NCBI GenBank assembly: GCA_021155885.1
Contig: JAJNBB010000023.1
Span: 1-34,895 of the forward strand
Direction: 5' to 3'
Length of the DNA stretch: 34,895 nucleotides
DNA from: Fibrobacteria bacterium
GTDB lineage: Bacteria; Fibrobacterota; Fibrobacteria; UBA11236
Within the stretch, counting starts at the first letter, position 1. Each line of letters begins with the position of its first letter. The position numbers were made by a program, and so were the translations under genes. The notes below the pieces were generated by a model. That model did not search any database and had not been told where the DNA came from. It worked only from the letters and a program-made list of their open reading frames with translations. Of the stretch, positions 23,668 to 33,828 are shown piece after piece.

Positions 23668-25074
23668 ATGGCCTTGACCCCCAAAGACGTAATCGAGCTC
23701 GCCAAGAAAGAAGGAGTCGAATTCGTCGACCTGATGTACGGCGACATGTTCGGCATCCTCCAGCATTTCAGCTACCCCGTTTGGCGCCTCGACGAGACCA
23801 TGTTCAAGGAAGGCATCGCCTTCGACGGTTCCTCGATCCGCGGCTGGAAGTCCATCGACAAGTCCGACATGCTCATGATGCCCGATCCGGGTTCGGCCTT
23901 CATCGATCCGTTCAGCAACCACAAGCGCCTTAACCTGTTCTGCGACATTCTCGAGCCCCGCACCGGCGAGCTCTATGACCGCGACCCGCGCTCGGTCGCG
24001 AAGAAGGCCCTGGCTTACCTGAAGACCACCGGCATCGGCGACACCGCCTACTTCGGCGCCGAGCCCGAGTTCTTCGTGTTCGACGGCCTGCGCTACGAGA
24101 GCAAGCCGAACATCGGCTTCTACGAGATCATCACGGGCGAAGGCCCCTGGACCTCCGCCGACGAGGGCGCCACCGGCCACAAGATGCACCACAAGTTCGG
24201 CTACGCCCCCGCGGCCCCGCTCGACACCATGACCGACCTGCGCGACGAGATGGTCCTGAACCTGATGAAGATGGGCCTGAAGCCCGAGATCCATCACCAC
24301 GAGGTCGCCACGGCCCAGTGCGAGATCGGCGTCCAGTTCGACCAGCTGATCCAGGCCGCCGACGGCGTGCACAAGCTGAAGTACGGCGTGAAGAATACCG
24401 CCGCCAAGTACGGCAAGACCGCCACGTTCATGCCCAAGCCCCTGTGGGGCGACAACGGTTCCGGCATGCACGTCCACACGTCCATCTGGAAGGACGGCAA
24501 GAACCTGTTCGCGGGCGACGGCTACGCCAACATGAGCAAGACGGCCATCTGGGCCATCGGCGGCATCCTGAAGCACGGCAAGGCCATCCAGGTGTTCTCG
24601 AACTCCTCGGTGAACTCCTACCGCCGCCTGGTGCCCGGTTACGAGGCCCCCGTGAACCTGGCCTACTCGGCCACGAACCGCTCGGCGTCGATCCGCATCC
24701 CGTACGTGCAGGGCGACAAGGCCCGCCGCTTCGAGTTCCGCTGCCCCGACAGCTCCGGTTCGCCCTACCTGACGTTCGCCGCCATGCTCATGGCGATGAT
24801 CGACGGCATCAAGAACCAGATCGACCCCGGCGCCCCGCTCGACAAGAATATCTACGAGCTGCCGCCCGAGGAGCTGAAGCTGGTGCCCTCGACCTGCTAC
24901 AGCCTGGAGCAGGCCATCGAAGAGCTGGAGAAGGACAAGGCCTGGCTGACCGCCGGCGACGTGTTCACGCAGGACTTCATGGACGCCTACACCGACTACA
25001 AGAAGTCGGCCGAGATCGCGCCCGTCAAGCTGCGCCCGAACCCGGTCGAAATGGAGCTGTACTTCCAGAACTGA
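23668..25074 (+). CDS. glnA: glutamine synthetase type I
   Basis: The 468-residue protein is a full-length GSI enzyme that condenses glutamate and ammonia to glutamine with ATP, working as a cytoplasmic dodecamer. Signature blocks are IAFDGSSIRGWKSIDKSDM, GAEPEFFVFD (metal-binding glutamates), EIHHHEVATAQCEIG, the ATP-binding FMPKPLWGDNGSGMHVHTS, NSYRRLVPGYEAPVN and FEFRCPDSSGSPY. Tyr396 in DKNIYELPPEE corresponds to the adenylylation site of GSI-beta enzymes, so covalent control by an adenylyltransferase is possible. GGAG lies seven bases before ATG 23668. Codon use is strongly biased to GC-ending codons, as expected for high expression. Three hairpins follow the stop. Confidence 0.97.
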   Translation: MALTPKDVIELAKKEGVEFVDLMYGDMFGILQHFSYPVWRLDETMFKEGIAFDGSSIRGWKSIDKSDMLMMPDPGSAFIDPFSNHKRLNLFCDILEPRTGELYDRDPRSVAKKALAYLKTTGIGDTAYFGAEPEFFVFDGLRYESKPNIGFYEIITGEGPWTSADEGATGHKMHHKFGYAPAAPLDTMTDLRDEMVLNLMKMGLKPEIHHHEVATAQCEIGVQFDQLIQAADGVHKLKYGVKNTAAKYGKTATFMPKPLWGDNGSGMHVHTSIWKDGKNLFAGDGYANMSKTAIWAIGGILKHGKAIQVFSNSSVNSYRRLVPGYEAPVNLAYSATNRSASIRIPYVQGDKARRFEFRCPDSSGSPYLTFAAMLMAMIDGIKNQIDPGAPLDKNIYELPPEELKLVPSTCYSLEQAIEELEKDKAWLTAGDVFTQDFMDAYTDYKKSAEIAPVKLRPNPVEMELYFQN

Positions 25075-25115
25075 GCCTCGAGTTTCGAGAGGCTCACCCC
25101 CGCGCAGGCGGGGGT
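25073..25115. repeat. two consecutive hairpins after glnA
   Basis: GAGCCTC (25073-25079, overlapping the glnA stop) pairs with GAGGCTC (25089-25095). Immediately after, ACCCCCGC (25096-25103) pairs with GCGGGGGT (25108-25115). The second resembles the GGGGGTC-type palindromes dispersed in many bacterial genomes. Neither has a T-tract. Confidence 0.75.
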
Positions 25116-25128
25116 CCAGTCATTTTTG

Positions 25129-25160
25129 AAAGGCTCTCTCCGCAAGGAGGGGGCCTTTTT
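25129..25160 (+). terminator. intrinsic terminator of glnA
   Basis: AAGGCTCTCTCC pairs with GGAGGGGGCCTT around a GCAA loop, followed by a T run (25156-25160). Confidence 0.8.
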
Positions 25161-25244
25161 ATTGGGGGCCGCCTGCGCGGACCCGGCTCCGTCGCGGGGG
25201 CGCGGGCTTGCGACAGAGAGTCAAAAAAATCCGGGGGAATATTA

Positions 25245-25273
25245 CGCTTCGGCCCCGGTCGAGGCAGTATAAT
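25245..25273 (+). promoter_or_regulatory. candidate promoter of the three-repeat lipoprotein gene
   Basis: TATAAT lies at 25268-25273, 40 bases before the start codon. The -35 region has no good TTGACA match. A GGAGG ribosome-binding site follows at 25303-25307. Confidence 0.4.
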
Positions 25274-25313
25274 TTTCCTGTCAGCCGCATCGCTTGTTTC
25301 CTGGAGGTCCATC

Positions 25314-26843
25314 ATGCCGTTCGCCCGAACCCTGAAGCTTTTCTCCCTGTTGCTTTCCGTCGCGTTTCTGGTAACCCTGTTGTCCGCCTGCACGTCCCCG
25401 GATAACGATGACGGAGACGACGACGGGGGAGGCGGCGGACCCGTGGTGGACGAAGAGGATCTCAACGGGATTTTCCTCAAGATCGACGGCAAGACCTATG
25501 CGACGGGCAACGCCGACGTGTACCGGTTCAGTCCCTCGAACCAGCGGCAGATCACCTCGTCGTACACGGGGTCGGCCATGTTTCACGGCACGAAGCTGAA
25601 CTACGCTTCGGTCACCGTGTCGAATACGATTCCTTTGGACAGCGTGCAGGCCTGCGGCATGGCCAACACCAATGCCGCCATCAAGCTGGAGTTCGGCAGC
25701 ACGGCGGACGACTGGGGCGGAACCTACAACGCCACGGCCTGCCAGATCAAGCTTTCGCACATGAGCCAAAGGGGAGGCATCGAGGGCGTGATCGTCAGCG
25801 CGACCCTGAGCAACGGGACGAAGAGCTTCACGATCGAGAACGCGAAGTTCCGCGTGTTCCGGTATACCGGCTACTCGGGCGACGCGCCCGCGGTGACGCC
25901 GACCTCGGATTTCGTGGCCACGCTCCAGATCGACAGCGGCAGCTTCGAGATGCGCGCCGGCCAGCACTTCCGCTTCGCCCGGGAAATCGGGGTGAGCGGG
26001 AGCGCGGTCTTCGGTACGTCCACCACGGACGGCAACGCGCAGGGCGGCAACGGCCGCGACGCCATCAGCATCGCGTTCGCCGGCATGTCCACCGGCCCGT
26101 GCGGGTCGGCCTCGCGCAACGTCCAGGTGTCGCTCGGCACCTACCAATCCGAGATGACCTACAGCGGCACGGGCTCGGGCGCGGCTTGCTCGCTCACGGT
26201 GGAAGGCCAGGGGAACGGCGCCGTCCTCGGCACCTACACCGGCACGCTAATAGCGACGGACAATATCCTGCCGCTGGCGAAGCGCCGCATCAAGGTGCAC
26301 GGCGCCTTCCGTAACTACAGCCTGGGCGTGCCGTTGGCCTCCGCCAATGAGACCCTGCCCGCCGACTCGCTGGGCATGACCTTTAACGTGGGGACGAACG
26401 GCTCCTGGCACTTTCCCGTGGGCGGGAAATACCGCGCGGCCGTGTCCGGGGTGCCGACCAAGCACGGCACCACCAACTTCTCGGTCAGCTTCCAGCGCGG
26501 CCGCGACACCCGGTCCGAGCTGTCGTTGGTGGTTCGCTATGTTCCCGCGGCGGTCGGCACCTACGCCTGCGGCGCGGTCGTGCCGGGCACCCAGGCCTCG
26601 CAGGGCTATCGCACGACCGTTTGGGCCACCTTTTCCGACACGGCCTTCGCGGGCCTGAACTACAACGCCATGGCGGAGGTTCCCTCCAGTGCGTGCTCGA
26701 TCACGGTGTCGACCTACAGCGCGTCCCGCATCGAAGGAACCTACACGGCCAGCCTGGTCGCCAACGGCGCGAAGAACCTGCTGCCCGACGGGGATACGAC
26801 CTTGACCGTGTCGGGGACTTTCCGGTCCAGCGGCTTGCCGTAA
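25314..26843 (+). CDS. lipoprotein with three tandem copies of an unrecognised domain
   Basis: The 509-residue protein starts MPFARTLKLFSLLLSVAFLV and has the lipobox TLLSAC, so it is a predicted lipoprotein; an acidic, glycine-rich linker follows (PDNDDGDDDGGGGG). The rest appears to be three copies of a domain of about 140-160 residues. Each has an N-terminal FxxxxG strand, one cysteine in a VQACG, GPCGS or TYACG context, a second cysteine in ACQIKL, ACSLTV or ACSITV, an EG or GTYT strand and a closing strand (TVSGTFR-like). One disulfide per copy is plausible. No family is recognised. Surface exposure is inferred. The longer frame upstream is a shadow of glnA; the start at 25314 has GGAGG six bases before it. 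Confidence 0.8.
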   Translation: MPFARTLKLFSLLLSVAFLVTLLSACTSPDNDDGDDDGGGGGPVVDEEDLNGIFLKIDGKTYATGNADVYRFSPSNQRQITSSYTGSAMFHGTKLNYASVTVSNTIPLDSVQACGMANTNAAIKLEFGSTADDWGGTYNATACQIKLSHMSQRGGIEGVIVSATLSNGTKSFTIENAKFRVFRYTGYSGDAPAVTPTSDFVATLQIDSGSFEMRAGQHFRFAREIGVSGSAVFGTSTTDGNAQGGNGRDAISIAFAGMSTGPCGSASRNVQVSLGTYQSEMTYSGTGSGAACSLTVEGQGNGAVLGTYTGTLIATDNILPLAKRRIKVHGAFRNYSLGVPLASANETLPADSLGMTFNVGTNGSWHFPVGGKYRAAVSGVPTKHGTTNFSVSFQRGRDTRSELSLVVRYVPAAVGTYACGAVVPGTQASQGYRTTVWATFSDTAFAGLNYNAMAEVPSSACSITVSTYSASRIEGTYTASLVANGAKNLLPDGDTTLTVSGTFRSSGLP

Positions 26844-26848
26844 TGAGC

Positions 26849-26910
26849 GCCGCCGCGCCGGCGGCAATGTGCCCGGGGTAGCGATCCACTCGAGATCGAC
26901 CTCCCCGGGC
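26849..26910. repeat. two hairpins after the three-repeat lipoprotein gene
   Basis: GCCGCC (26849-26854) pairs with GGCGGC (26860-26865). GCCCGGGG (26871-26878) pairs with CCCCGGGC (26903-26910), with an inner CGATC/GATCG stem. No T-tract follows; they may still mark the transcript end. Confidence 0.7.
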
Positions 26911-26950
26911 GCCTCCAAACGTCGCTTATTCGAACGCCCCGGACAGAATT

Positions 26951-26967
26951 CATACTTATTTAGTATG
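26951..26967. promoter_or_regulatory. operator-like palindrome upstream of the sulfite reductase gene
   Basis: CATACT-tattt-AGTATG is a perfect 6-bp inverted repeat with a 5-bp spacer, in an AT-rich stretch about 140 nt before the reductase start. The size suits a dimeric regulator. No known regulator consensus was recognised. Confidence 0.4.
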
Positions 26968-27103
26968 GATAAATTGGCTTTAAATTATTGAAATTTGCAG
27001 GAAATCGCGGGGTTGGCGGTTCCGTTGCAAACTATTAACCTTTCAACCTACTAGGGATAAGATTTCCCGAAGGTTTTTTCGTTTAAAGAAGGGTGCCCAC
27101 CCC

Positions 27104-29398
<2,295 letters not shown>

Positions 29399-29401
29399 GA
29401 C

Positions 29402-29477
29402 GGGCGACCCAGCGGGTCGCTCCACCATGCAGCCGGAACGATAAGGATTCGGAAGGGCGACCCGGCGGGTCGCCCCC
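29402..29477. repeat. paired palindromic repeat GGGCGACCC-GCGGGTCGCCC
   Basis: Two copies of a palindrome of about 22 nt lie at 29402-29423 (GGGCGACCCAGCGGGTCGCT) and 29455-29477 (GGGCGACCCGGCGGGTCGCC). They occupy most of the gap between the reductase and the next gene. Each can fold alone, or the two can pair with each other. Confidence 0.8.
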
Positions 29478-29493
29478 TCTAAAGGAAAAGACG

Positions 29494-30069
29494 ATGGCCA
29501 TAAACTTGCAAAACATCCAGTGGAAGCTCCACCTCGACGAATCCACCGTCGGCACCCCGCACGAGTGGTTCCGGGCCTTCGCGCCCTGGATCCCCGACAG
29601 TCCCGAGGTGTTCGTCGACGTCGCCGATTACTCCCACGTCGAGGACGGCCCGGTGGTGTTCCTCTCGGGCCATAACGTGTGCTATTCCCTCGACGCCACG
29701 GGCCGCCGCAACGGCCTGCTCTACGAGCGCCGCCAGCCCGCCGAGGGCACGAACCCCGAAAAGCTCGAGGAATCATTCACGGCCCTGTTGAAGCACGCCG
29801 CGCTGCTCGAGACCGACCCCGAGTTCAAGGTCAAGCCGAAGTTCCTCGTCCACGACGTCAAGTTCATCGTCAACAACCGCGGCATCGCCCCGAACAACGA
29901 CGAAACCTTGGCCGCCGTGAAGCCCGAGCTGTCTGCCTTGCTGGACAAGGTTTATGGCGCGGGCGCCTATACGCTGACGCGCGAGCAGGACAAGCGCCAG
30001 CGCTTCATGGTCCACATCAAGGCGAACGCGCCCGTGGCCGTGAACGAGGCGCTCAAGAAGTTCGAGTAG
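29494..30069 (+). CDS. uncharacterised protein next to the sulfite/nitrite reductase
   Basis: The 191-residue cytoplasmic protein has no signal peptide or membrane segment. Notable stretches are FVDVADYSHVEDGPVVFLSG, YSLDATGRRNGLLYERRQPA, KFLVHDVKFIVNNRGIAPN and a helical end. I recognise it only as a conserved-looking acidic protein and cannot assign a function. ATG 29494 has AAAGGA upstream; the longer frame before it is a shadow of the reductase gene. The methyltransferase starts three bases after its stop, and the reductase is 95 nt upstream, so a role in the same reductive pathway or its regulation is possible. Confidence 0.75.
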   Translation: MAINLQNIQWKLHLDESTVGTPHEWFRAFAPWIPDSPEVFVDVADYSHVEDGPVVFLSGHNVCYSLDATGRRNGLLYERRQPAEGTNPEKLEESFTALLKHAALLETDPEFKVKPKFLVHDVKFIVNNRGIAPNNDETLAAVKPELSALLDKVYGAGAYTLTREQDKRQRFMVHIKANAPVAVNEALKKFE

Positions 30070-30072
30070 GAA

Positions 30073-30660
30073 ATGTCCCGGCCCCTGGGTGAAGACTACT
30101 TCACCCGCTATGGCGTCAACTCCCCCGGAATCCGCAAGAAGGATTACGCGCGGAGCTGGCGCCATTTTACGTTCTCCCTTCCCGAGATCCTCCGGATCTA
30201 CCGGCGCCATACGGGAAGCGCCCCCCGCACCTTCCTGGACATCGGCGCGGCCGACGGGAGCTTCATGCAGCTGGCGCGCGAGCGGGGCCTGAAGGTGCGC
30301 GGCATCGAGAACTCCCCGTACATCCTCGCGCAGATCCAGGACCGGAGCCTCCGGGCGCGCATCCAGGTGGGGAACGCCGCCGACCTGATCCGGGATTTCG
30401 AGCCCGGCGCATTCGACATCATCCTCGAGTGCGCGGCGCAGTACCTGCCTCCGCGGCGGCTGGACCGCTACCTGAAGAACCTGACCCGCCTGACCCCGGG
30501 CATGGTCTGCCTACTGGTCGACCCGAAGAATTACCAGGGGGATCGGGGAAAGGCGCACACAGGGGTGCGCACCTTCGAGACCCTCACGTGGTGGAAGCGG
30601 AAGATGGCCGGGGCGGGGTATGCGAAGTGCGAGGGGGGCTTTTACTTCTTCCGGACGTAA
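30073..30660 (+). CDS. class I SAM-dependent methyltransferase
   Basis: The 195-residue protein has SAM motif I FLDIGAADGSFMQLA (residues about 54-68), an acidic end of strand 2 in VRGIENSPYILAQ, motif II-like GNAADLIRDFEPGAFDIILE, and a later LTPGMVCLLVDPKNYQGD. It therefore methylates an unidentified small molecule, lipid or protein in the cytoplasm. It begins three bases after the preceding uncharacterised gene, so the two are probably co-translated. A terminator follows shortly after the stop. The link to sulfite/nitrite reduction is by position only. Confidence 0.85.
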   Translation: MSRPLGEDYFTRYGVNSPGIRKKDYARSWRHFTFSLPEILRIYRRHTGSAPRTFLDIGAADGSFMQLARERGLKVRGIENSPYILAQIQDRSLRARIQVGNAADLIRDFEPGAFDIILECAAQYLPPRRLDRYLKNLTRLTPGMVCLLVDPKNYQGDRGKAHTGVRTFETLTWWKRKMAGAGYAKCEGGFYFFRT

Positions 30661-30681
30661 AGGCCTTGAATTTCGCTCACG

Positions 30682-30736
30682 GGGACGTCACTTGACAACG
30701 TGATTTTCGTTCGCCATGGCGAACGTCCCTTTTTTC
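30682..30736 (+). terminator. intrinsic terminator after the methyltransferase gene
   Basis: GGGACGT (30682-30688) pairs with ACGTCCC (30723-30729), followed by at least six T. Inside it GTTCGCCATGGCGAAC (30709-30724) is a perfect palindrome that competes with the outer stem. Confidence 0.75.
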
Positions 30737-30753
30737 CAAAGCCCTATTTTCCT

Positions 30754-30783
30754 TGGCCTCCCTCCTGTTTTCCGGGAGGGCCC
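30754..30783 (+). promoter_or_regulatory. stem-loop just upstream of the XRE gene
   Basis: GGCCTCCC pairs with GGGAGGGCC across an 11-nt loop, ending about 15 nt before the GTG start. No T-tract follows. It could influence translation of the regulator. Confidence 0.4.
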
Positions 30784-30796
30784 TGGAGCCTAGGCA

Positions 30797-31144
30797 GTGG
30801 ATTTTCTGGAGATCATCGGCGAACGCATTCGCAGCCGCATTCAGGCTAGCGGCGTGAAGAGCGTCGAGCGGTTCGCCCATGAAAACGAGATCCCCAAGTC
30901 CACGCTCAGCGAGCTTCTGAACGGCAAGAACAATCCCCGCCTGACGACCTTGGCCAAGATTTGCGCCGGTCTGGAGATTTCCCTGGCCGACTTGCTGGAC
31001 CATGAGTCCATCAACTCGTGGGTGCGGGAATCCGCCCCGCACTATGGCGGGGTTCCTCCAAGGGACAAAAAAGCTCCCGTAAAAAAGCCTCGCGCAAGAA
31101 CCGATCAGAGCGGGGCGAGCATCAGGCCCAGGTCCAGCCGGTAA
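30797..31144 (+). CDS. XRE-family helix-turn-helix regulator
   Basis: The 115-residue protein has a Cro/C1-type HTH at residues about 5-68: IIGERIRSRIQ, VERFAHENEIPKSTLSELLN (recognition helix near STLSELLNGKNNP), LTTLAKICAGLEISLADLL. A basic, probably disordered tail follows. It is a DNA-binding transcriptional regulator, cytoplasmic. The start is GTG 30797 with GGAG about nine bases upstream. The last 40 nt overlap, tail to tail, the end of the minus-strand beta-barrel gene, so the disordered tail may be shaped by that overlap. Targets are unknown. Confidence 0.85.
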   Translation: MDFLEIIGERIRSRIQASGVKSVERFAHENEIPKSTLSELLNGKNNPRLTTLAKICAGLEISLADLLDHESINSWVRESAPHYGGVPPRDKKAPVKKPRARTDQSGASIRPRSSR

Positions 31145-31986
31145 ATTTCCTTGTCGAAATTCATGTTGTAATTGTCGATGCCCGCGTAAAATCTCGCGAA
31201 CAAGGCGAGGGTGGGGAAGAGGCCGCCGGGGGCATAGACACCGGTGAGGGCTCCCGACAGCGGCACGGGTTTCAAGGCGTCCGGCGAGGACCCGCCCTTG
31301 CGCACCATCCAGTCCAGATCAATCAGGGCCCGGGCGCGCGCATGATCCGCGGTTTGCATCCGCACCGACACCACGTAGTCGGGATACAGGGCGTCCAGCC
31401 CCCCCTCCTTGCCGTACACGTACTTCAGCTGCAGCGCCTTGTACTCCGGAAGGAAGGGCCAGTCATTCAGGAGGTGGATCGCCGCGGCCGCGCTCCACAA
31501 GCTGAAGCTTCCGTCCACGTTGTTCAGGGCGCGTCCGCCGGGCTGGAAGAAGCTTCCGGTCTGGCCGTTGGAGTAATGCGAGAGGGTCCAGGAGGCATAC
31601 CACGTCGTCCCCGTCGTTCCGAGGGAATCGCCCGGGCCGTAGAAAAGGGTGACGGCGGGGATATAGCTGGGCGTGCGCACGGGGTTCGAGGGGACGCCGT
31701 CGGAGCGGCGCACGACGAACTGCGGGGTCGCGGTCAGCAGGTAGGCGCCCGGCAGCGGGCCGCCCGAGGCGCGGAACAGGGGAAAGGTGGGGGTGATGTT
31801 GGCCTCGACGGAGTAGGCGGCGGTGTCCTCGCCGAGGTGGCTGCCGGGCAGGTCCAGGGTGGTCATCCGAAAGGCGGCGGTGCTGGGCTCGGCGTGCCGG
31901 CCGATGCCGTTGAACGCGCTGATATCCGCGAGGGCGGGGGAGCCCGACAGGGCGCCGAGCAAGGCGAGTCTGGCCAAGGTGATCAT
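31105..31986 (-). CDS. outer-membrane beta-barrel with H-x-SNG motif
   Basis: The 293-residue product has a signal peptide (MITLARLALLGALSGSPALA) and alternating strands typical of an outer-membrane barrel. WYASWTLSHYSNGQTGSF carries His137, Ser139 and Asn140 in an H-x-S-N-G arrangement like the active-site strand of outer-membrane phospholipase A and, more loosely, PagL. The SRSWNR-type segment of phospholipase A is not seen, so enzymatic activity is uncertain. The start at 31986 was chosen for the signal peptide; the TTG at 32004 is an alternative. Its start codon faces that of a second barrel gene 17 bp away, and its 3' end overlaps the XRE gene by 40 nt. Confidence 0.75.
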   Translation of the reverse strand: MITLARLALLGALSGSPALADISAFNGIGRHAEPSTAAFRMTTLDLPGSHLGEDTAAYSVEANITPTFPLFRASGGPLPGAYLLTATPQFVVRRSDGVPSNPVRTPSYIPAVTLFYGPGDSLGTTGTTWYASWTLSHYSNGQTGSFFQPGGRALNNVDGSFSLWSAAAAIHLLNDWPFLPEYKALQLKYVYGKEGGLDALYPDYVVSVRMQTADHARARALIDLDWMVRKGGSSPDALKPVPLSGALTGVYAPGGLFPTLALFARFYAGIDNYNMNFDKEIYRLDLGLMLAPL

Positions 31987-32003
31987 GGAGTCCGAATTTA
32001 ACA

Positions 32004-32888
32004 ATGAAGTATTATTGGGAAATGCGTCGCGTACACTCCTTCGTCGTGTTTTGGCTGGCCCTTTGTGGAACGGCGACGGCGGCCTCCCCCGTTCTCGACT
32101 GGATCACGGACGATTTCGACGTATTGATGAACACCAACGGGCAGATCACGTTCGCCCCCTATGTGAACGGCGGCAGTCCGCGCAACGATTTCAAGCCGGG
32201 GTACCGCTCCGAGTTCTTCACCTACGTCGATTTTTTCAGCTGGAAAGGGCTGGTGTCCAACTGGCTGATCGCCAACAGCACGATCATCGAACGGTCGGAC
32301 ACCTCGGCGTTTCGCCTCCACCGCATCCGTTATACCTTGACGCCCGGATACCGCTACGAATTCGACACCTGGCTCATCAGCGGCCTCCTCCTGCACGAAT
32401 GCATTCACGCCATCGGGGAGTTCGAGGACGAGGGTTCGATCTGGTGGAACAGCTTCCGCTTCGGCTTCGGCAGCAAGGGGGCGTACCCGCAGTACCTGGT
32501 CGAGCGGTACCGAACGCTCAAACGCCCCCACTACCCGCTCGCCCGCGTGCTGAATAAATGGGATTACCAGGTCAATGTGGGGGCTTTCCTGTACGGTCCC
32601 AATTCCATCTGGATCGCGCAGAATAGCGATTATCGGTATTCGCAGGACGCCCTGTTCCGCTACCATCTCGGCCGCTGGGGCCGCTGGGGGGCCTACGCGG
32701 ACCTGAACCAGTACCTATGGCTCCGCGAGCACGGGCAACTCGAGCAGAAATGGAGCGCGACCGCCAATCTTTTGCTGGTGGGCCGCTCCAATATCGCCGG
32801 GCTCTACTACACCTATGTGTTCTTCGACGACAACGTCATCGACAACGAAGATGCGCTTGGTTCGCTCGGATTCAAGATCGTGTTTTAG
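32004..32888 (+). CDS. secreted outer-membrane-type protein with HECIH motif
   Basis: The 294-residue protein has a signal-like N-terminus (MRRVHSFVVFWLALCGTATA from residue 7) and strand-rich sequence with many aromatic residues, ending LGSLGFKIVF, as outer-membrane barrels do. A hydrophobic stretch leads into LLLHECIHAIGEF: residues 131-135 fit HExxH, but H-x-C also mirrors the H-x-S of the divergent neighbour. Which reading is right cannot be decided by eye. Starts at 32004 and 32022 are both possible; neither has a good Shine-Dalgarno site. It is divergent from the other barrel gene with 17 bp between start codons, so the two are probably co-regulated. Confidence 0.7.
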   Translation: MKYYWEMRRVHSFVVFWLALCGTATAASPVLDWITDDFDVLMNTNGQITFAPYVNGGSPRNDFKPGYRSEFFTYVDFFSWKGLVSNWLIANSTIIERSDTSAFRLHRIRYTLTPGYRYEFDTWLISGLLLHECIHAIGEFEDEGSIWWNSFRFGFGSKGAYPQYLVERYRTLKRPHYPLARVLNKWDYQVNVGAFLYGPNSIWIAQNSDYRYSQDALFRYHLGRWGRWGAYADLNQYLWLREHGQLEQKWSATANLLLVGRSNIAGLYYTYVFFDDNVIDNEDALGSLGFKIVF

Positions 32889-32965
32889 AGGGCTTAGGGC
32901 TTAGGACTTAGGACTTAGGTAGGACGACTCTAGTGTCCTTCACCTAAGTCCTAAGCCCGTCCTAC
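32889..32965. repeat. inverted heptamer repeat (TTAGGAC) between convergent genes
   Basis: The left arm (32891-32926) is built of tandem TTAGGAC/TTAGGGC words. The right arm (32943-32965) is the reverse complement: CCTAAGTCCTAAGCCC at 32943-32958 matches 32897-32912, and CGTCCTAC at 32958-32965 matches GTAGGACG at 32919-32926. The repeat begins just after one stop codon and overlaps the rfbA stop codon. Confidence 0.85.
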
Positions 32966-33828
32966 GCTACTTCCGGGAAGAGCTTCTCCAGGTATTCCCG
33001 GTACGGTGACTTGGGCAGGGCGGACATGGTCTTCCGCATCTGATCCTTGTCGATGAAGCCGCGCAGATAGGCGATTTCCTCCAGGCAGGCGATCTTCAGG
33101 CCCTGCCGGGCTTCCAGGGTATAGATGAAGTGGCTGGCCTCGAGCAGGGAAGCGTGCGTTCCGGTGTCGAGCCAGGCGATGCCGCGGCCGAGCAGGGAGA
33201 CCGACAAGCCGCCCTCGCGCAGGTACACATTGTTGAGGTCGGTGATCTCGTATTCGCCGCGCGGCGAGGGCTTGAGGGCGCGCGCCTTGGCGCAGACCGT
33301 GCCGTCATAGATGTACAGGCCGGGCACGGCATAATGCGACTTGGGCTTGGCCGGCTTTTCCTCGAGGCCGACCACCTTGCCGGCGGCGTCGAATTCCACG
33401 ACCCCGTAGCGCTCGGGATCGCCCACGGGGTAGCCGAACACGCGCGCGCCCGTGGTGAAGGAGGCGATGATCTCATCGAGCTTCATCTTGCCGTAGAAGA
33501 CGTTATCGCCCAGGATGAGCGTGGCGGGCTCGCCCGCGAGGAACTCCTCGCCGAGGACGAAGGCCTGCGCGAGGCCGTCGGGTTTGGCCTGCACGGTGTA
33601 AGAGATCTTGAGGCCCCATTGCGAGCCGTCGCCCAACAGGTGCTGGAAGCGGGGAACGTCGTCGGGGGTGGAGATGAGCAGGATGTCGCGGATCCCACCC
33701 AGCATCAAGGTCGAGAGCGGGTAATAGATCATGGGCTTGTCGTAGATCGGCTGCAGTTGCTTGCTGGCGACCTTCGACAAGGGGTAGAGGCGCGAGCCCG
33801 CGCCGCCCGCGAGAATGATGCCCTTCAT
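32962..33828 (-). CDS. rfbA: glucose-1-phosphate thymidylyltransferase
   Basis: This 288-residue protein is a full-length RfbA/RmlA. It makes dTDP-glucose from glucose-1-phosphate and dTTP, the first step of dTDP-rhamnose and related sugars for surface polysaccharides. Visible blocks are the nucleotide-binding [20 protein letters not shown] (canonical GGSGTRLYP), [63 protein letters not shown] and [10 protein letters not shown]. rfbB, rfbC and rfbD are not in the window. Its ATG overlaps the adk stop (ATGA), so the two are probably translated from one message. Confidence 0.95.
   Translation of the reverse strand: MKGIILAGGAGSRLYPLSKVASKQLQPIYDKPMIYYPLSTLMLGGIRDILLISTPDDVPRFQHLLGDGSQWGLKISYTVQAKPDGLAQAFVLGEEFLAGEPATLILGDNVFYGKMKLDEIIASFTTGARVFGYPVGDPERYGVVEFDAAGKVVGLEEKPAKPKSHYAVPGLYIYDGTVCAKARALKPSPRGEYEITDLNNVYLREGGLSVSLLGRGIAWLDTGTHASLLEASHFIYTLEARQGLKIACLEEIAYLRGFIDKDQMRKTMSALPKSPYREYLEKLFPEVA

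Noticed and set aside
24318-25313. Long upstream extension of the three-repeat lipoprotein frame
   Set aside because: The extension is an out-of-frame shadow of glnA; the lipoprotein signal and GGAGG site fix the start at 25314.
30754-30783. Second terminator before the XRE gene
   Set aside because: The hairpin has no following T-tract and a better terminator lies just upstream; listed only as a leader structure.
32394-32408. HECIH as a zinc-protease active site
   Set aside because: It fits HExxH, but the protein looks like an outer-membrane barrel and no third zinc ligand motif was seen; kept only as an alternative.
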